DNA of 64,000 nucleotides from Jacaranda mimosifolia. Lineage: Eukaryota > Streptophyta > Magnoliopsida > Lamiales > Bignoniaceae. The DNA lies in contig CM032128.1 in assembly GCA_018894105.1 (NCBI GenBank), forward strand, positions 24,285,001 through 24,349,000, written 5' to 3'. The stretch's first letter is position 1. Each line of letters opens with the position of its first letter. Shown here one piece after another: positions 1 through 11,242 of the stretch. The notes beneath the pieces were generated by a model. The model saw only the letters and a list, made by a program, of their open reading frames with translations. It did no database searches and was not told where the DNA came from. A program made the translations under genes and the position numbers.

Positions 1-284
1 GTAATTCACCCTAAAAAAATAAGGAAATCCCAACTTATTTCAAGATCTTATCAAGCTCCTTTAATTTTAACTATTTTAACTACCATATTGTCATTACTAA
101 TATCTTATAAATTCCAAAATCTTATTTTATCTAAATACTTCGATAATTATTTTTAAAATAAGATCTAGCATCTTATAAGCTTTAAGAACATCTTATAAGA
201 TGTAGAAGCTTCTAAGATTTTTTAAATAGGCTTAGCCTTAATCGTTGAATTTTTAGATGCCAAAAGTAGGTAACTGAAACATAC

Positions 285-3200
285 CTCCCAGACATGAAAA
301 CGGCATCGTACTGTCCTCGACCTGCAGCAGCTATGCGCTGTTTTAATCTTTTTAGTGATGGAAGGACTTCAAAAGCAGGAGGTTCTGCAATAACATCAAT
401 GTTATCAAAACCCAAAAAACCAATGACGCACAACTCTAGCAGACTTTACAAAAGAAGCTAAATTTAATTATGCCCAGCCACCACAATTTGAAATACTTTG
501 GCAATGGTAGTAGTTGTTTTAATTAATTGCAGGAAAGTGGGGATTTATGTTTTAGTTCATCGGCAGTTTCTATCAAACACTCAGAACTAGGGATGTCTTA
601 TAATACATTATACATGGCCAATTAAACTGATAAGAGATTTCTTTGGATCACTTTAGCAATCATTTATCCGTAAGTAAATCCAATGGAATCAAAGGTTAAT
701 ATAGACAACAGTCCTACCTAAACTATTCCAATATGTTGACCTCTTTGGGAAATCCGAATTTTGAGGATTGAGAAGCCCACTTGTCCTTCAACATCCTTTG
801 GCAGCTGGTAAGCCCCTTATTCTAATTATATCTTGCGGTTTTATTAATATTGCCACCTTTAATATTACCTAAATAGCTAGTTTCCCTATAAAGCTTATTT
901 ATCACATGACATTTAACACGGAATCTTATACCATCGAATGATTTGCACAAATGGCTCTTTACATATTTGAGTCCTTCCTTAAATGATCTTTTATTACCAT
1001 TGGTTTAAGTACTTCTTTTCATATGTAATGAAAGCTCTGTTGCTTCAGAAATTAAGCTTCTACTAGTCAATTGATTGATTACTATTCTATACTTATTATT
1101 TCAGGCTTTGTCATCTCAAGATACCCTTTTGGAGACTATGTTATAGTTTCAGTAGCAAGTGTTGAAGGATAACATTTCTATTTGTCACACAGAGATTATA
1201 CCAGTGCAGTGAGTTGTTTTAAGCTTAGAATTGATTTGCAAGTGCTTCATGAAGTGATTCTGTTTAAAACACAGTCATTGAGGCCATTCAGTACAAAGTT
1301 ACTAGTAACTCTGCCCAACTTAAACTGCGTTAAAGTAATTAAAAGAAGTAACACAAACAAGACAAACTGCTTATTGATTCATACCAAGATCATTGATGCA
1401 AACCTCCTGAGAGATTCCATCTCTTGAAATCTTCTCTAGCAATGTCAAAGGGTCAATCTGGCTTGTTTGATCCAACCGAAGGTGCTGTGAAACCAAGACG
1501 TCATATGATGACTTTGACACTGAATTAATACACTACCGATTTAATTTAATTCAGTAACTTAAATGACCTACAATACCTTGTAAACTTCAGCAGTTGAGCA
1601 TGCCTCCGGCGGTTTAATTAGAACCATTGGAAGGTCAAAAGGTACTGGTGAAGAAATATCTTCAACTACCTGATAAATCAAAAGGGAATCTACTGATGCA
1701 TTACATCCATCATAGTACAACACTTCATACGCTTTCAGGAGCATATTAATTAGCAAGATTTACATAAATATTCCATTTTGTTCATGTTTTGGTCTTTTAA
1801 TGATAAAACAAATTTAAATGAAAGATACCCATTAAATTTCATAATTATTTTCTGTCTCCCACGCAATATCTTGGGGAACTCTGCTAGGTGATAAACAAAT
1901 ATGCAGGCATAATGCAATGACGCCATAAATCTACCTAATCAGTATTTCGAATTACGTTTTCCTTTCAGCAGAGTAGTAATTCAAATATCTATGCTTGAGA
2001 ATTATCACAAATTACTTTGTGCTCAATCAACATAACACAGCTTATGGGTGACAACAAAAGCCGAAGGATAAGAATTCACGACAATGGGCTGAATTCACCT
2101 ACGCTTATGACATACCTCACCTCTACCAGTACAATATGCAGATCCATGAGAGAAAAAGAAAGAGATATCAGAGCCAATCTCACTAGACCACTCTTGGAGC
2201 TCCTTTTCAGTGGCAACACCACCACTAAACTGATTTGCTGCCCACAAAGCAGTCGCAGCATTGCTGCTGCCACCACCAAGACCTGCCCCTGTCGGTACCT
2301 TCTTATCAAGATGAACCTATATACAAATAAACAGAAAACATACCCCAACTGATTTCAGTATACTCCAATGGAGAAGTTCAATAGGTTCAAAGTCAGAATT
2401 TACCCAAAAGTAGTTGTCAATCCCTGTCTTTTTCCTGAACAGATTAAGAGCCTTAATTATCTGCAAAAGGAATAGAACTAAGAAGAATCGGATAAAATTC
2501 ATCAAAAAGGAAAAGCAAGGGCAAGAAAAAAAAAGCTCTTAGTTTACCAAATTTCTCTCATCAAGAGGAACTCCAGGGACATTGGTTGACAACCGATCCT
2601 TTGATTTTGATGGGGACAATGAAAACTTTATTTTATCTCCTAGACTGATAACCTATAGAACGAAAGGGCTAGTTCATGTCAACATTAGGAAAAGAAACCA
2701 ACCAAACTGTCGATAATTCATAATTAATATGCAACTTCTAGAGCTTCCAGTATGCCACCATAAAACAAGAATTGAAAGCAGAAATTATTAGTGAGAAAAT
2801 GAAAGGTTACATGGAAGAGAGATGCCAAATCATGATATCCATCTGGTCTTTTGCCTGTTATTCTCAAGAATACATTAATCTGCGCACCAAAAACACCAAA
2901 TTTAACAAAATTTATCATAATCCTTCAGAAAGCTGATGAAGCTTTGGGCTTTAAGGCTAAGTACTTGTATTAAATTTAATTGTCTTACCTTGCAAGGCGA
3001 AAAAAGGGTGAGCCTTGATATCCCAGCATCCCTATCCACTTCATCTGCTAACTTATTAAACTTATCCTCAAGATCATACACTACCTAACCACATACAATA
3101 AAAGACACCATAAAGTTTAATATTTTCAAAAATCAGAAGAAAAATTGACAATAAATAGACACACAAACTTCAGATTAAACTTTGAATCTCAAGCATCACC

Positions 3201-3513
3201 AGAAGAGACTCAGTATCCAAGAACATCTAACTCACAAAAAGTGAGAATCTTTTCATTCAACCATAATCAGATAATTGACTTCAAGTGAAGAATTTTATAC
3301 CTCTACTTGTTTTTTTCCAGTTAATGAATCAGAACCCGTAGCTCTGATCAAATGGGTTCTCGAAGACTGAAGCTTTTTGCCAAAAGAAGATGACCCATGT
3401 GGCTTAAATGAAGAAGGCAGAGGAAAACAGCCTTTCTTGAAAGAATTGAACTGGGTTTTGGCATTATAGGAAGCGTAGCTCTGGTGACTACAGAGGGAAT
3501 GGGAAGAAGCCAT
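285..3513 (-). CDS. ISPE: 4-diphosphocytidyl-2-C-methyl-D-erythritol kinase, plastid (partial, 3' end off window)
   Basis: This kinase phosphorylates CDP-methylerythritol in the plastid MEP isoprenoid pathway. Nine exons read in order on the minus strand: 3301-3513, 2989-3084, 2811-2879, 2548-2652, 2404-2460, 2116-2316, 1577-1669, 1385-1484, 285-384. All boundaries are GT-AG and the frame is kept throughout (about 345 codons). Exon 1 is a Ser-rich, acid-poor transit peptide starting MASSHSLCSH. An in-frame ATG 11 codons upstream exists, but its short leader looks less like a transit peptide. Family motifs seen are SPCK|INVFLRITGKRPDGYH, the GHMP-kinase ATP loop PTGAGLGGGSSNAA in exon 6, IKPPEACSTAEVY in exon 7, and PPAFEVLPSLKRLKQRI near the C terminus. 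Exon 9 stops at FMSGS, just before the expected last Gly/Ser motif. Positions 1-284 show no further exon, so roughly 40 C-terminal residues should lie beyond the left edge. No disruption was seen. Confidence 0.95.
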
Positions 3514-3868
3514 GGGGAGTGAATGGAGAAATGCCCAGTAACCCAAAAAACTACTATAAATCTAAAGCAGCATTCAATTGCGTAGAATTTGAGGCAGAAA
3601 TAGCTATTCAATCAGTTTGAAACTTGGAAGTCATTCAACAAACAAATTTTCTGCTTCTGTTTACACGGTCAGACAATCTTGAATTAAAATGTAAGTGTGC
3701 AAATCGTGGCTCTATATTATACTATTGAATTTTACAAGATTTTTTTTTTAAAATGTGGAGGTTTCCCCTAATGATATTGGAGAAACAAAAAGTATCGCTT
3801 TGTTTGATGGATTTTTCGTGCTCTCGCATGTCCTAGTCCTACTACATCTATGATGCTAGGAACATCTA
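3514..3868 (-). promoter_or_regulatory. ISPE 5' leader and proximal upstream region
   Basis: This is the stretch immediately upstream of the ISPE start codon, before the first transposon. No upstream coding exon was recognised and no core promoter element stands out enough to name. It is called regulatory only by position. Confidence 0.4.
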
Positions 3869-4338
3869 GGCTATGTTTGGTTACATTTTGTCAAGTTTTG
3901 ACAAAACATAACCAAATATGTAGATCATTTTTTTCTAGTCAAAACAATAATTATTAATTTTCAAAATATTCCTTCAAATTAATTAACTTATTATCAAAAA
4001 CTCCATATATATACATATATATATCATAATATTTATCATTATTTTTATAATTAAAAAATCATATCCAATCATTACATATACATATCATTATTTTTACAAT
4101 AAAAATATTATTCAATTCTATTTTCACCCAACAAAAAAATATTGATTTGATTGCTACAATAGAAATTATCTCATCCCAAAACATAAACAAACATACCAAA
4201 ATTTCCAAAATAATTTTCTAACTATTCCCAAAATATAAATAAATATAAATCACATTCCCCAACTCAAATTTTACATTCCTCAACCCTACTTCCAAAATTC
4301 ATTCTCCCAAAATATATAATTCATATCCAAACATTACC
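3869..4338. mobile_element. MITE-like inverted-repeat element, copy A
   Basis: A roughly 470-bp AT-rich, non-coding element. Its left end reads GGCTATGTTTGGTTACA and its right end, on the other strand, GGTAATGTTTGGATATG; 12 of 17 positions match. The interior is rich in CCAAAAT/ACATTCCC words and contains an ACCCAACAAAAAA motif also found in the copies at 9620, 39194 and about 46240. No clear target duplication was found, so the superfamily (hAT-like or PIF-like) is open. It sits about 350 bp upstream of the ISPE start codon. Confidence 0.55.
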
Positions 4339-5562
4339 ATAGGTTTTTATTCTTTGTTCTTTATTCCTTTTCTTTTTCTTTTTCTTTTTCTTTTTTTTTT
4401 ATAAGCCCGACAACATTTATGATGCTTGGAAAATCTTGATTTCTTTTTTCTTTTTTTAATTTATAACATAGGAAAATTTTACCTCACTATATTTTGATTT
4501 ATAGGGTCAATCTATATTTGATCCGGCAAAATGGTACCAATTTATTTGTAGTGTAGGTCGACATGAGATTTGAGTAAGCCGAGCTCAGACCAAACCCAGA
4601 GCAAAATTTGAGCCGAATGGTAGGAGGTGGAGTAAAGATTTTAGTTTTCGTCATTAAAGTCTGCCGAGATTGGGATATGAATGTTAAAAATTTAATTATT
4701 TAAGGATATCTTGGGCATTTCATGCCTTGTTTTATATCAATTTTCATGTTATTTAAGTGAAATATAAATTGTTAAATAAATTATGTATTGTTATTTTACT
4801 TTATTATAAGTTGTTAACATTTTTCCTTTCAAAAAATAAAATGTAGGTGTGGGTTGGTGAGTCCCTTCAATTTGAACTACTTATTTGTAGCCTCTGTGTC
4901 TCAAAATTGCTGCTAACTTTTATTACAGCAGAGAGTGAACACTGTTTAGTCGTTTAACTAATCTATCGTACTAATGTTTGACTTTAATATAACTAAAATT
5001 TCAAAATGAAGATTAATTTAAGTATTGTTTAATTTCATTAGATTAGACTAGACTAAATTTTGATGAAATTAATATCTATTATTATAATAAATACTTGGTA
5101 AACCAACCAAGTTGAGTGTTCAGGACGCATAACGAATTTATAAGTTTGAGAGGAAGAGAGTATATATATATATATATATATATATTAATTATTATACTGA
5201 ATTTGGAAACAAAATTTTTATAAAAATTTGTAACTTAAACCCATTAACCATTATTTTAAAATTTGTAGATCCTCAAACTAAGTTAGTGGGGTTGCATAAA
5301 CTTCTGACTTAGTCCAACCTCATCACTTATTCAACTTTATTTGACTATCTTGATAAATGTATCACATCCTCAAATTTCTTCTAATCCTGCAACGTGATTT
5401 TAGTACATACTAAATAGGAATCTTATCCAATCCAATTTCCAGTCCCATGTGATTTTGAGACGTTAGGTGTTGTGGCGCAACAAGCTTGTATACCGATCAC
5501 CGACGGACAATCGGTCATTCCTTTGGTGATGACTGATTGCGACAAACGGCTTGACACAGTAG
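4339..5562. other. intergenic, no gene seen
   Basis: AT-rich sequence with a (T)n(CTTTTT)n pyrimidine run near 4350-4400 and a (TA)n microsatellite near 5160-5186. No coding region or recognisable transposon end was found. Confidence 0.5.
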
Positions 5563-5565
5563 AGT

Positions 5566-7476
5566 CACTACAACAAAAATTGCATTTAGTGGTATTAGAA
5601 AATGCAACTTAAATAGAATTATAGTGGCAATTTTATATTTAATGATATTTTTTAAAAAATGTCACTTGTAGTAGTGTCGCTAAAGGTATAAATGCAAGAA
5701 AAATATATTAGATGACACATTAAAATGTCACAAAAAATACATTACATAATATGTCAAAGTGCCATTAAAGAAAATTTTAAATGGCATGCCAATATGCCAC
5801 TTAAAACTTTATGTAGTGACATATTAAAACGCTATCAAAATTCCTTTAAATAACTAGATAATACGCCACAAAAAGTACAATAAATGACATGTTAAAATGT
5901 CAAAAAATTAATTTTAAATGACATGCTAACGTGCCATAAAAAATGCATATAGTGATGTTAAAATGCCACAAAAAATTCCTTTAGATGACATAATAGCATG
6001 CCATAACAATTAATTAAATAACATGCTAAATTAAATGGCAAAAAAGATTTCTTTGAATAACATCTTAATCTACCACCAATCGCCATATTATGAGACTCCA
6101 ACATGCTCCAATTGCTCTGTGTAAGACTCAAATTTGCCATATTTTATTTGGAAAGATATGAGTTTATAGTCAAGCTACCCACCAAATGTTCATTTTAAGT
6201 ATTCAAAGATATTATTATATTCTTATACTTTAAAAGCATATTTTCTCAATTATTTAAATATATGCTCGAAATTATTATATGAAATAATACATTTGAAAAA
6301 GTTTATAGGTGAGGAGAAAAAATGGGCAAAAACTTAGTTTTTTATACTTCTTAAAAATATGATTAATTTAGTTGATACATTAAAATTATATTTAAGTAGT
6401 TAATTTAATCAATGCATTATGATAAGATATGAAATTGTATATTTTACAATTATTAATAACTATATATACTTTATCTATTTTTGTGTGATATTTATTTCAT
6501 GTTACACCATAACTAAATTATGAGTTATGTTTTTCTCTTTTTTTTCAGAAGAAAAGTAGTATTGCTAGTTAAATGCCTTTAACATACAGTTATGTTAGTA
6601 ATTTCAATAAAATTACATTTTTATAACATTTATTAATCAATTACTATTAACACTATATTGTAAAACGGCGATAAATTAGTGCTACTAAATAATTTACGGT
6701 ACTTTTTATAAATGACGCCATAAATAAATATGAGTAGCATTTTTTTTTTTTAAATTAATGGCACTACTTAAATGCTTTGAATATATTTATGTTGGCATTT
6801 TCAATCAAATGTCACTATTTTTTTGCTACTTATTAATCAAATGCCACTAAATATTGCATTACAGTGATATTTTTCAACAATTATCACTATATTACTCTTA
6901 TGTGTCATTTAACTATCGAATGTCACTAAGTTAGTGTCACTAAATATTTTGTGGCATTTTTTTAGGTGCCACCATAAATAAATATGAGTGACATGTTTTT
7001 AAGAAAATTAGTGGCACTAGTTAAATGGCTTCAAATTATATTTTTGTCGACATTTTTATCAAATACCGCTATTTTATATGTCATTTAATAATTAAATAAC
7101 ACTAAATATTTTATTATAGTGACATTTTTTTATGACTATCACTATTTTATTTTTACGTGTCATACGCTATAAATGCCACTAACTTAGTGCCACTAAATAC
7201 TTTATGACATTTTTCTTCAAAGGACACTATATCTACATATTAGTGGCATTTTTCTGAAAAAAAATTAGTGACACTATTTAAATGCCTTTGAAATACATTT
7301 ATCTTGGCATTTTTAATCAAATGTCACTATTTTATTGATCATTTAATAATTAAATGCCACAAAATATTAAATTATAGTGGCATTCTTTTATAACTATCAC
7401 CATAATACTTTTTCATGTCATTATATTATAAAAATGTCACTAAGTTAATCACACTAAATGTGAATTTCTTGTAGTG
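5566..7476. mobile_element. Non-autonomous CACTA (En/Spm) element with target duplication
   Basis: The left end reads CACTACAACAAAAATT and the right end, on the other strand, CACTACAAGAAATTCAC. This CACTA terminus is diagnostic of En/Spm elements. The element is flanked on both sides by AGT (5563-5565 and 7477-7479), the 3-bp target duplication expected for this superfamily. The 1,911-bp interior has no transposase ORF. The left part (about 5700-6040) repeats a 30-40 bp word family of the type AAATGACATGNTAAAATGCCA. The right part is built of longer units (see 6665-7460). These look like expanded subterminal transposase-binding repeats. Mobility would need a transposase supplied from elsewhere; the CACTA remnant at 29190-36235 has different termini. 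Confidence 0.92.
6665..7460. repeat. About 255-bp tandem array inside the CACTA element
   Basis: A landmark of the form GTCACTAAGTTAGTGTCACTAAAT recurs near 6665, 6917, 7176 and 7434, giving periods of roughly 252, 259 and 258 bp. Within each unit GTGGCATTTTT and AAATGCCACTAAATATT alternate, so each unit also has internal inverted symmetry. The last unit runs into the right terminal repeat. Units are clearly diverged from each other. Confidence 0.75.
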
Positions 7477-7479
7477 AGT

Positions 7480-8751
7480 GCTGACTATGGGATGAAAAAA
7501 TTCACAAAAATCTCATAGGAATATGCAAGAAGTCAATCGAATGCCTAGAATTTGAGATAAAATAAGTTCACTTCCTCAACTTTTTTGATGTATGCTACTA
7601 TCACAAGAGTTCAATTATTTATTTTTATTGTTGTTGTTGTTGTTAAGCTGCTACAAAAGAAAGTGAGCAGGAGAAAGATGTTGACGAGCTCAATCACTTG
7701 CCGACCCGTAGGCCCTAGGCATGGCTCGATATGGTCCCAAAAGTTCACCATGGCTTGGAGTAGGCTCCTTCTTTGGGTTGACTTGAGTTGGACCTGGCCT
7801 ACTTGGTTGAATTGACGCATGCCCCACTGGGGGCAACATAGAGCTACTCAGTGTGCAGGCTGTTGTGCTCTGCATATGCGCGGTTGGTGCTATATGTTAG
7901 ATTGTTAGCACGACGTGATCAGTTAAAGCGAGGCACTTGTGGAGAGTGCTGACATTTAAGCAAGCAGAAGCTGTATGCACGATGCAGATAAGGCATCCCA
8001 TCGTGCAGGATATGCAATATGAGAGCTTGCGTGCATAGTTGTGCACTGCTCTGCACATGTGGGCAGCAAGGCAACTTTGTATGGCAAAGCAGTAATATGT
8101 GCAAGCAAGTAGTATTCGACATGCGTGGGAACACGAATAGACGAGAAGACCAAAGTTTGGTGCTTGGCATGGGCCGACAGAAATGTGATGACTACAGATG
8201 GATTGTGAAAGACACGTAACAAGCAGTTGAGTTTTGTCTTATTCAAAAACCACATGGTAAATTTTAAAGTTCAGGCAATGATACTATTACTAACAATGTA
8301 GAGAGTAACTAAATAATTACTTAAAAGCTACTGTAGTTGGTGAATTGTGATAGTACAAATTCTTAATGATGGTGAATGCGCGTATTACTATAAAATATTT
8401 TTTGTAAGTATCTTGTTGACTCGCACATTTTTATAGTGGTGCACTGGGTACGTGCAAGTATATATAGTCTCTTTTATCCCAAATTAAGAAATAAAATATA
8501 GGGTGAGGATTGTGACTTGTAATGTGTTGCTATTTTGGTTTCTGCATAGTGGGTCGTGAAAATTCACTTAGATTTTAAATCAAATGCTTGTGAGTATACT
8601 TATCGGAAGATTAAATAATTTTATAAGAAAATGAGATTATACAAAAGTTAAAAAATTTAAACTCATTGTTCACCCACGTGACAGTGAATATCTTATTTAA
8701 ATTATTAAAATTCAACATCTACTACAATATTACTGAATCTATAGGTCAACT
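7480..8751. other. intergenic, unassigned, GC-richer patch
   Basis: The part from about 7680 to 8220 is noticeably richer in G+C than its surroundings and holds several short overlapping ORFs on both strands, none with a recognisable motif. It may be a remnant of an LTR or other transposon, but no end, primer site or domain supports that. Beyond 8260 it is ordinary AT-rich sequence. Confidence 0.3.
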
Positions 8752-9374
8752 TGTTAGGATTTCCTCCAACAGTCAAAATTTTGATTATGCCATTTTTAAA
8801 CAAAAGTTGATTTAACCTTGTATGGCAGTTTTTAGTTCTATATATATGACATGTGCAATTTGTATGGTAACAAATTGATACAGCAAAATCCAGAACTTCC
8901 CATGATTAAAATCAAAAGTATTTTTGGCATCCAGTGAGGAAATTGAGCTAATCAGAATCACTATTGAAGATCTCATATTCAATTATTTAAGTAGAAAGAG
9001 TCCTTAATGTAAAGGAAGCGAGTGCTATTCAAAAAGAGAATGATTATTCCTTTACTCTGTATTTTGTCTCTTTTAAAACTCCAGTTTTACTTGTTGAGTG
9101 TTTGCTACAGTACTGTGAGGTTTTGGGAAGTTAGCCCTGCCCTTTTGTACTTGTTCCAATCTCTTTGATTAATAAAGTGCAGGTTCAAAATCCTAAGTCC
9201 TTTAGCTTAGGTAGTGAAGTAGGCTTGCCGAACCATTATAACTATCTTCTCTCATTTATTTATCTTTCTGTTATCTTTGGAATTTCAATTATATTTAAAA
9301 ATTTCAGTTTATTCTCTAATATACTGTCTGACTCATTTGAGTTCATTACCCTTTTGGGTCCTCATACTCTTTCC
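8752..9374 (+). mobile_element. Solo LTR of a Sirevirus-type Copia retrotransposon
   Basis: It starts TGTTAGGATT and shares long, ordered, diverged similarity with the two LTRs of the Copia element at 50475-57273. Shared words include ATTAATAAAGTGCAGGTTC, GCCGAACCA(T/C)TATAACTAT and CATTACCCTTTTGGG. No primer-binding site or internal region follows, so it is a solo LTR left by recombination. If the right end is put at 9374, the flanks read CAACT and CAGCT, a 5-bp duplication with one mismatch. The exact right end is uncertain by 2 bp. Confidence 0.8.
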
Positions 9375-9619
9375 CAGCTGTTAAAAACTGTGCATTAGCA
9401 TGAGAAAGTCAATTTCACAGATGAGCTTGGAAATTTTGGGAGGGGCTTATTTATAGAACTTGGAGGGCAATCTTTGCAATTGTTACAACCTAACTAATGT
9501 AGCTTTTGTTTTCTTTTTTCTATTTCTTAAATTTGATATAGAGTACTCTCGGTATACTTTGAAATCGAGATATGCTATTAAAATTCAATATATATAACTA
9601 TACATTTTAAAATATAAAA

Positions 9620-10920
9620 GGAACGCTTGGATATATTTTGGGAAAAAGAAATCCATTCAAAACATTTTTTCAAAATATTTTCAAATATTACGCATATTTT
9701 TGCCTCCAAAATAAAAAATAGTAGACTCCCAAAACACCTCTAGAATGTCAATTCTTTTACCAAAAAATTCTCAAGCTTTTTTTATATATATTTTTTCTCA
9801 TTACATGCACATACATATTAATATGGGGTAGCCTAATAGGCCCAGCAAGCCCAACCCAATAATGTTCGATCAGAGCAACGCTCGACCAGAGTAAAGATAC
9901 AATGCGAAACAGCCTAATTACCTATCAAGCCCAACTGGCCGTGGGCCGACCACATAATTGACCAAGTTCGACCTCACTGGGCTCTATCTACCAGCACGAG
10001 TATTAGCATTCGCTCCTATTGACCGTGATTGAGGAAGCCCTTTTCAGCACTTAGCCGGAGAGACATTCGAATAAGATAGGGCATCATCCTGTCGACCAAA
10101 GTTTATGTGTATGTCTCACAAGCAAGTGCTAATCTCGACCGAGGAGGTCGATCAGATACGACGGCTTCTCTGCCACATTGAATGCTCTAACAAGCGGCAT
10201 GCTTCCGCATTAATGGCATATGCCGCCACCAATACCATCTTTTCAGTCGCACCAGGCTAGTGCGTGCCTCCAGTGTACCACCTTATCCTTGGTAGCTTGA
10301 GGCAGTGCCACCTGAAATAGTACACAAGTTGAAGAAGATTCAAAGGTCCTTAAGCAATAACAAAGGCCCTTTCTGTACAACAACGGCATTATAGACACAT
10401 CAATCAGACCAGGAAGGCTATAAATACCCCAATTGCCAACCTTCAACAAGGTGTGCTCATTATCACTCAAAGCCCCTTATTCTGCTGCTCTACATTCTAG
10501 TCGATAATATATCGATTTGAGCGTTGGAATGCCTTAATCGAGGGCCACCCAACAAGCCTGACGTTTGCTATTAGTTGCAAGATTCGACCCCATTACATCA
10601 TCAAGCACTTCTATCGACTAGCCATCTGGTCGATTGGGCTGGACTTTAGCCCAATACCTTCCCAAATTATTTATTCCCTCATCACATATATTTATTATAT
10701 AGTTTAATTTTATACACACATACGATAAATAATATTTAATTCAAATTTCTTCTCACTTACCGGACAAAAAGAAATCAATTTGGTATCAAAAAGTAAAAAA
10801 TGTTCCCCCAAACATAACCAAACATAAAAATACTCCACAAAATATTTTTTTATCTTTTCCCAAAATTCATTTTCCGAAACATACAAAATAAAAACTCTGC
10901 AAAACATAACCAAACATTCC
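9620..10920. mobile_element. MITE-like element, copy B, split by a nested solo LTR
   Basis: The left end GGAACGCTTGGATATATTTTG and the right end (other strand) GGAATGTTTGGTTATGTTTTG match at 17 of 21 positions. The arms (about 9620-9823 and 10690-10920) carry the CCAAAAT/ACATTCCC-rich interior typical of this window's MITE family, including an ACCGGACAAAAAG motif shared with copy D. A GC-richer 0.85 kb LTR-like block separates the arms. The element ends about 320 bp upstream of the permease start codon, so it may contribute promoter sequence. Confidence 0.6.
9824..10690 (+). mobile_element. Probable solo LTR nested in MITE copy B (boundaries approximate)
   Basis: This block differs in composition from the arms around it and has LTR-like architecture: a CTATAAATACCCC TATA box near 10411, then about 100 bp downstream GATTTGAGCGTTGGAATGCC, a word resembling the TTGAGCGTCGGAGTG signature common in plant Gypsy/LARD LTRs. 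Terminal GGGCT/AGCCC-type words occur at both sides. A convincing 5-bp target duplication was not found, so the ends are uncertain. It is unrelated to the Copia LTRs in this window. Confidence 0.5.
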
Positions 10921-11242
10921 CAAAATTTTTAGTCAAAACTAACCTTTGAATTCTCATTTAAAAATAATTTTTTTAATAATAAAAAATATATAATTTTTTA
11001 ATTTTTCAACTTTAATTGAATTAAACTATCATGTAGGCATAAATAATTGTATAGCAAACGTCCTTTTTTTATTATTAAAAAAAAAAAAAAAAAGTATGAC
11101 AGAAACCTTATCAAATTAAAAGTAATGAAGCAAAACTTGCAAGGGCCCAGATCATCCTCAAATCCCAGTACTTGTGGCAGAAAGGCCTTTTAACAGAAAA
11201 CCAAGCAAATCAACAAAAATCATCAGAAACCCAGCTTATGAT
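10921..11242 (+). promoter_or_regulatory. Permease-gene proximal promoter and 5' leader
   Basis: AT-rich sequence between the MITE and the start codon, with a run of about 17 A near 11079-11095. The last 100 bp are less AT-rich and look like transcribed leader. No confident TATA box was chosen. Confidence 0.4.

Noticed and set aside
2017..2352. Plus-strand 111-codon ORF over the ISPE exon 6 region
   Set aside because: It is the antisense shadow of the GHMP-kinase ATP-loop exon on the minus strand.
9165..9398. 77-codon plus-strand ORF
   Set aside because: It lies within the solo LTR and is non-coding LTR sequence; the same region in the other two LTRs is not conserved as an ORF.
11174..11242. 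Extension of the permease frame upstream of 11243
   Set aside because: It has no ATG; the apparent start there is GTG, unlikely in a plant nuclear gene.
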